DNA of 64,000 bases from Linanthus parryae (taxonomy: Eukaryota; Streptophyta; Magnoliopsida; Ericales; Polemoniaceae): NCBI GenBank assembly GCA_023055425.1, contig JALGPY010000003.1:19651001-19715000 (forward strand). The letters run 5' to 3'. Under the pieces are notes generated by a model that was not told the origin of the DNA, did no database searches, and saw only the letters and a list, made by a program, of their open reading frames with translations. A program made the translations under genes and the position numbers. Of the stretch, positions 59,419 to 64,000 are shown one piece after another; position 1 is the first letter of the stretch; the number at the start of each line of letters is the position of its first letter.

Positions 59419-61218
59419 GTTCCTCTTCCGGAGGAACAACATAATTACACAAGTAAACCTTTTATGCTTTAAAGTGTATAATCCAAAATTAGTACACGTT
59501 AGTCGAGAAGCTATCAATCTTGTTGGGATTTTAAACTTACAATAGTACATACCCGATAGAGACAATATTATTTTGGCTCACGCCATGCAATAGGACACAT
59601 TCTCCCCCTCATGACGTGAGCAATATAATCATAACCATAATGATACTTTGTTGATGCTTCAGGCATCAATTTGTCACATATGTACTTTGTGTAAACCAAT
59701 CCTCAAATTAAAATAAGAACATTGACAACAAGCAGTCTCTTGGACGCCTTAGTTCTCTAATCAAAGTTTCTCCAGGAAACCCAAAAACAGACGTAAATGA
59801 CAATACTTTTATTTAAAATGAGTGGTGTTTACAATCCTTCCGGGATTGAAATCAATCTAACAATTTATGAACCATTGATATTAAATCACACATGTTTTGT
59901 TACGGGGATTGGTCACTTCTGGTGACATGAACAACAACGAGCTCAATTTTATCCACAAAAAACCTCTTCTGGGGTTGGTTGAGAAAAATCTAACCTCTTA
60001 TAGAGTTTTAACATGTGAGTCATTTAGATTGATTTATATGAACCACTTCAGGGGTTTAATCTCTTTTGGAGAATTTCACGTCCACAACCATGGTTGCCTC
60101 TATAGTCATGTGGAGTTTGACTGTATATAAAAATGTGATTCACTTATGGGAATGCACTACCATTCACTTATGGGAATGGGCTCAACTAAATCGGTAATTA
60201 GCAATGAAAATTATGTCTATGATCTAATAATTAGGTAGACATAATTTTTGTAAACATAGGAGACAAAATCTCTTCTGGAGATCATTATTTTTTCCTTTAA
60301 GTTACTAACAGTAATAGGAGGGAAAAAAATTAACCTGCAAAAAAAGATGTAAATAATAGAAAAAAATAGACAATCGAAACTTCTAGTTCGATGAGTGTAA
60401 ATTCTCTCTTCAATGAGATCTTTTGACATAACTTTATAACACCATGTTATAAGTATCTTCATAATTTTCATAATTTCTGGTATGAAAATATGATTTATAA
60501 GCATATATAGCTTAGGTCCAATCAAAACATGGACTATGAACATCTACTGGATGTTCTACTTTGATAAAAAAAAAATACAGAAGAACAAACTAAAAAAACA
60601 AAAATGTAATACAACCCTCTTCAGGAGGGTCAATCGATTATTAAATTTGTCGATATCTCTTCTGGAGATGTGTCGTAACTGCAGGTTATGATCAATTGAA
60701 TGTAATTTGTATATTCTGGTACAAATTTCATGGCTAGACAAGAATATTGCTAGCGATTACGGATCCTTGACCTCTTCTGGAGATCTAGCATGACTTCAGG
60801 TCATATAATATATTGTAACTTCATGTTACAAGTCATGAAGATATAAGCATCTTCTAGATATACTTATTTAATTATGTTGTAACTTCGGGTTACAATCACA
60901 TCATCATGTACTGGAAGAAAAAAAATTGCGTAAATATGATATAAGATATAAAATATAAGATATTAAAAAAACGTGACCTCTTTAGGAGGTGTAGAAAATT
61001 GTAGGACATCTCTTCTGGAGATGTGATGATAATACACTATGACTTCAGGTCATAAAAAAATTATGGTAACTTCAGGTTACGATTAATACTTTATGTAGTC
61101 TATGACTTCCCGTATAGATCATGGCTTTATAAGCGCATGTAAATAGCTTATTAGACCATAACGTGGTCTTTATCTCAAAGCAATAAGCATTTATAGGTTC
61201 AAACTTCTTCTGGAGGTT
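59419..61218. repeat. Array of about 20 micro-hairpins with C-TTCNG-G loops
   Basis: Short inverted repeats of 5-7 bp around a 5-nt loop, with unrelated stem sequences. Examples: GTTCCTC-TTCCG-GAGGAAC (59419-59437), TTGATGC-TTCAG-GCATCAA (59651-59669), CAATCC-TTCCG-GGATTG (59832-59848), ACCCTC-TTCAG-GAGGGT (60614-60630), TTGTAAC-TTCGG-GTTACAA (60877-60895), ACATCTC-TTCTG-GAGATGT (61006-61024), TATGAC-TTCAG-GTCATA (61038-61054). A C:G pair nearly always closes the loop. Confidence 0.85.
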
Positions 61219-61334
61219 CCCATAGTTTAGCCAATAACAGAAGTAATATATGAACTGAATCGACTAAAATGTTACACTTACAAATTACACGGTTCAATTT
61301 TGTATTTTTTTTAATTAAACTTTATAGTATTACA

Positions 61335-61568
61335 TGATAAGAATACTGGACCCCAAAAAACCAAACCTAGTTGAACATGATAAAAGTACTACAGTGGAAC
61401 CTATGGTTTCAGATCTTGTGAAAACCACCATAGAGATTAAAACAAACTAATAGTTGTAGGATTACTTTGTAATTACTACTTTTGGACTAATTTGTAATTA
61501 GTGTTGTAATAACTATTTAAAGGGGTGAGAATGAATAGAAAAGTCACGGAAGATTTCTTCTCCTATCA
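61335..61568 (+). repeat. 5' LTR of the Retrofit/Ale-like element (start uncertain)
   Basis: End defined by the adjacent primer site. Start 61335 or 61378. The 3' part contains TATTTAAAGG (61513-61522), a plausible TATA box. Confidence 0.6.
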
Positions 61569-61580
61569 TGGTATCAGAGC
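61569..61580 (+). promoter_or_regulatory. Primer-binding site of the Retrofit/Ale-like element
   Basis: TGGTATCAGAGC directly abutting the LTR end. Confidence 0.9.
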
Positions 61581-62121
61581 AACCCTAGGAGTAGCCACCA
61601 TTGCCGCCGCCACTGCACTTCCTCTCTCACTGCACGGCCGTCGCTGCTACCGCTGGGTTGATCCAAATACCACCTGCTTCCGCCCCTCCCCCCTCTCGTT
61701 ACTTTTTTCGACGAATTATCTCTCAGCATCACCACTCAGTGCCCCGGCGACCCTCGTCCACGCAACTAGCCTGTGAACGACCGCCGGACGCTCTCCCACG
61801 CGCCGCCGGAAGTTCTGTTCTCTAGTCGGCTTCGATCCACGCGTGTTCTCCAGCGCACTCGGCTCCACCCTCGGCTTCCGAAGCCGCGTGACACGCACGA
61901 TCGCCCTCTCGGCTCACACGGTCGGCTTCCGTGTTTTCGTCAGCTCACGCGGTCGACTTCCGTGTCTTCGTCGGCTCACCTTCAGCAACTACTCGACTCG
62001 TGTCCAGCAGCTCCACTCGGCTTGCACAGCAGCTTCCGAAGCCGGCTCCAGCAAGCCCAGCAGCCCTCTCAAGCCACAGTCTTCTCAAGCCACAGCCTTC
62101 TCAAGCCATCTGTCATATCCG

Positions 62122-63444
62122 ATGACTACACCCAGTGACGACACAACCTCATCCCTTCACACCAAGGAGGCCTCTGCCTCAGTCCCTTCCGGCACCTCCA
62201 AAGAGCCGCTTCACCCCGTCTTCTTGGTTAAAAATATTGAGAAACGTGTACGTTTCATCCTGGACAATGAGAAAGTCCAGTACGATCACTGGGCTACGTT
62301 CTTCCGCATTCAAACGCACTCCTTTGGCGTTTCGGATCATCTCGACAAGGACCCGCCACCTGCAAACAGTGAACCTCTCTGGAGCGCTATTGATTCGGTA
62401 ATCCTCTCATGGATCTACCAAACGATCAGCGACGACTTAGCCCTTGCTATCCTCACCCGTGGTCAGGCTGCTAGAGACGCATGGTTGAAGTTGGAGAACT
62501 TATTTCATGACAATCAGGGATCCCGACTAGCAGAGCTGGAATTGGAGTTCGTCAATCTGCGCATGGATCAGTGTTCGTCCCTCGATGACTACTGCACCAG
62601 ATTGAAGAACTTAGCGGATCGTATTCGAAATGTCGGCTCTCCAGTCTCAAACCAGCGGTTGGTCATACAGCTCACCAACGGCCTCACTCTTGCTTACACC
62701 GGGGTTGCCATGATCATTCAGCAGACTCGCCCCACTCCTGAGTATCTCTCAGCTGTCTCCATGATACGACTACACGAGGGTCTTCTTGCTCGCCAGGAGC
62801 CGGTCCATCCTAGCCCGCATCAGGTGTTGGTTTCGACTCCTTCGAACCGACAACCACATGCCATCCCTCCTCAGTCTGGCGGCCACTCCAGTGGTGGGAA
62901 TTGGAACCATGGCGGTGGACAGCGTCGAAATGGCAGGAACAGACGTCGCAGATCCGGGACAGAGGGTGGTCAACCAGCTGCTGCTCCGACACCCCCTGCT
63001 GCACCCTCGGGGCTCCCAAGGCTCCTGGGTTTGGTGCCCCTGCCCCACAGGACCGTGCCTCCCTGCCCTTATCCGACTACGGGCTGGAGTGCTCCACGGC
63101 CTAGTCATGCTGGCCTTCTCGGTCCACCACCGGCTGCACGTCATCAGGCCCTCACTGCTCCTTCTGGCCATCCGACTGCTACGGATTTGGGTTCTCAGCT
63201 TTCTGGCATGACACTCAGCGTCCCGGATCAGACTTGGTATATGGATTCCGGCGCATCAGCTCACCTCACTCTGCAGTCAGGTATCCTCTCTTCTCTCTCA
63301 TCATTTTGTCAATTTCCTAACATACTTGTGGGAAACGGCTCTAGCATTCCAGTGAAAGGATCTGGAAATCACACCCTTACCACCAACACCCGTTCCCTTC
63401 ACCTTAGAAATGTCTTACTCACGCCTAATGTTATAAAAACCTAG
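62122..63444 (+). pseudogene. gag and start of protease of the Retrofit/Ale-like element, frameshifted
   Basis: I place the start at ATG 62122 (MTTPSDDTTSS); the frame is open further upstream to 61843, but that part is serine/arginine-rich and unlike gag. Residues ~40-225 are a UBN2-type gag domain (WSAIDSVILSWIYQTISDDL, ARDAWLKLENLFHDNQGSR, DDYCTRLKNLADRIRNVG). This is followed by a Gly/Arg-rich and Pro-rich linker in which no CCHC knuckle is seen, and then the protease start (WYMDSGASAHLT). The frame ends at TAG 63442-63444. One A appears to be missing from the run near 63434-63438 (normal reading: NVIKNLVSVR), and the pol frame continues immediately in another phase. Confidence 0.75.
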
Positions 63445-64000
63445 TATCTGTTCGTCAATTTACCACTGAAAATCAGGTTTCTATTGAGTTTGACCCTTTT
63501 GGTTTTTCTGTGAAGGATCTACGTTCGGGAGCTCTTTTACAGAGGAGCAACAGTTCGGGTGATCTCTATCCATTCCAGCCTGGCCCACCACACTCGTCCG
63601 CTGTCTTGTTAGCTGCTCTTCCTGCTTCAGTTTGGCACAACCGCCTCGGTCATCCCGGGCTTCCAGTCTTAGATTTGCTTTGTAGTAGTCAATTTATAGC
63701 TTGTAGTAGGAATAAATCAGGCACTATTTGCCATGCTTGTCAGATTAGTAAACATGTGCGTTTTCCTTTCTTAGCGTCTACTTCTTCCACTGTTAGTCCG
63801 TTTGACATTATTCACAGTGATTTATGGACACCTCCGGTTTTAAGCAAATCGCACTATAAATACTACCTGCTACTCTTAGATGATTACACACATTTTCTCC
63901 GGGTTTTCCCCCTTAAACAGAAAAGCGAAGCAATATTGAAATTCAAACAATTCACTACCTTTGTCCAAACCCAGTTTCAGCGACCCATCAAGAGTTTCCA
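63439..64000 (+). pseudogene. pol of the Retrofit/Ale-like element, 5' part
   Basis: Open from LVSVRQFTTENQVSIEF to the window edge. It shows the gag-pre-integrase motif (VWHNRLGHPGLPVLDLL, then CHACQISKHVRFPF) and the start of the integrase core (FDIIHSDLWTPP with the first catalytic Asp; YYLLLLDDYTHFLRVFPL). Separated from gag by the single-base frameshift. The rest of integrase, RT and RNase H lie beyond the window. Confidence 0.78.

Larger units (their letters stand above)
58305..61334 (-). mobile_element. Interior 3' part of the short-LTR copia element; non-coding, hairpin-rich
   Basis: About 3 kb upstream (in element sense) of the 3' LTR. No gag or pol coding sequence was recognised. 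It is dominated by two families of small inverted repeats (58911-59050 and about 59419-61218, listed separately). The 5' LTR is not in the window, so it may be a 3' fragment or a non-autonomous large derivative. The right limit is uncertain because the next element's LTR start is not fixed. Confidence 0.55.
61335..64000 (+). mobile_element. Retrofit/Ale-like copia element, 5' part (continues past window)
   Basis: Consists of the end of a short LTR, primer-binding site, gag and the beginning of pol. The LTR ends TATCA at 61568. Both possible starts, TGATA at 61335 or at 61378, fit TG...CA ends with a 5-bp inverted terminus, giving an LTR of 234 or 191 bp. The 3' LTR lies outside the window. 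Short LTRs and a gag with the HPVFLVKNIEKRV / RIQTHSFGVSDHL pattern fit the Retrofit/Ale group. Confidence 0.75.

Noticed and set aside
58911..61218. CRISPR-like array
   Set aside because: Spacing is irregular, units are not identical, and the context is a plant copia element; the units are hairpins with variable stems.

Overview
The window is transposable-element-dominated nuclear DNA of a flowering plant, most likely a eudicot. The evidence is two Ty1/copia elements with long LTRs (Angela/BARE-1-like), an Athila-type Ty3/gypsy element, a Retrofit/Ale-type copia element, an L1-type LINE with a DUF4283-like ORF1, MITEs, and the first exon of an RBP45/RBP47-type RNA-binding protein gene. No bacterial, organellar or CRISPR feature is visible. 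The species cannot be named from sequence alone. The only recognisable host-gene remnant is the RBP45/47-like exon, and it carries two stop codons.

Layout. 1-1448: unassigned, with one weak exon candidate. 1449-4320: LINE remnant (ORF1 and the start of ORF2), cut off by a fragment of an Angela-like LTR (4323-5112). 5564-23758: a repeat field made of a ~680-bp tandem repeat and a ~1.8-kb tract, arranged as three tandem copies of a ~3.1-kb unit. An 8.4-kb copia element (copia-1, 10275-18711) sits inside the second copy. 23759-25147: a solo LTR of the same family on the minus strand, with 5-bp target duplications. 25401-53849: one Athila-type element on the minus strand, bounded by TGTAT duplications. 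It has been inflated twice: copia-2 (32774-41279) inserted in its integrase, and a 6.9-kb segment copied from its own 3' flank fills a gap in its 5' LTR (46301-53181). 53855-56871: copia LTR remnant, a hAT-like MITE with two tRNA-like sequences, and unassigned DNA. 56872-57129: Stowaway-like MITE. 57314-57649: RBP45/47 exon 1 pseudogene. 58105-61334: 3' end of a minus-strand copia element, whose ~3 kb of non-coding interior holds a striking array of micro-hairpins. From about 61.3 kb to the right edge: a Retrofit/Ale-like copia element that runs out of the window.

Order of events inferred from nesting: the solo LTR formed first. The 3.1-kb tandem expansion, whose junction lies inside that LTR, and the Athila insertion came later. 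Copia-1 landed in the array, copia-2 landed in Athila, and the patch copy was made after Athila had inserted, because the copied segment contains Athila's 3' LTR and target duplication. The two main observations are the self-templated patch in the Athila LTR and the family of about 20 hairpins that share a C-TTCNG-G loop but have different stems.
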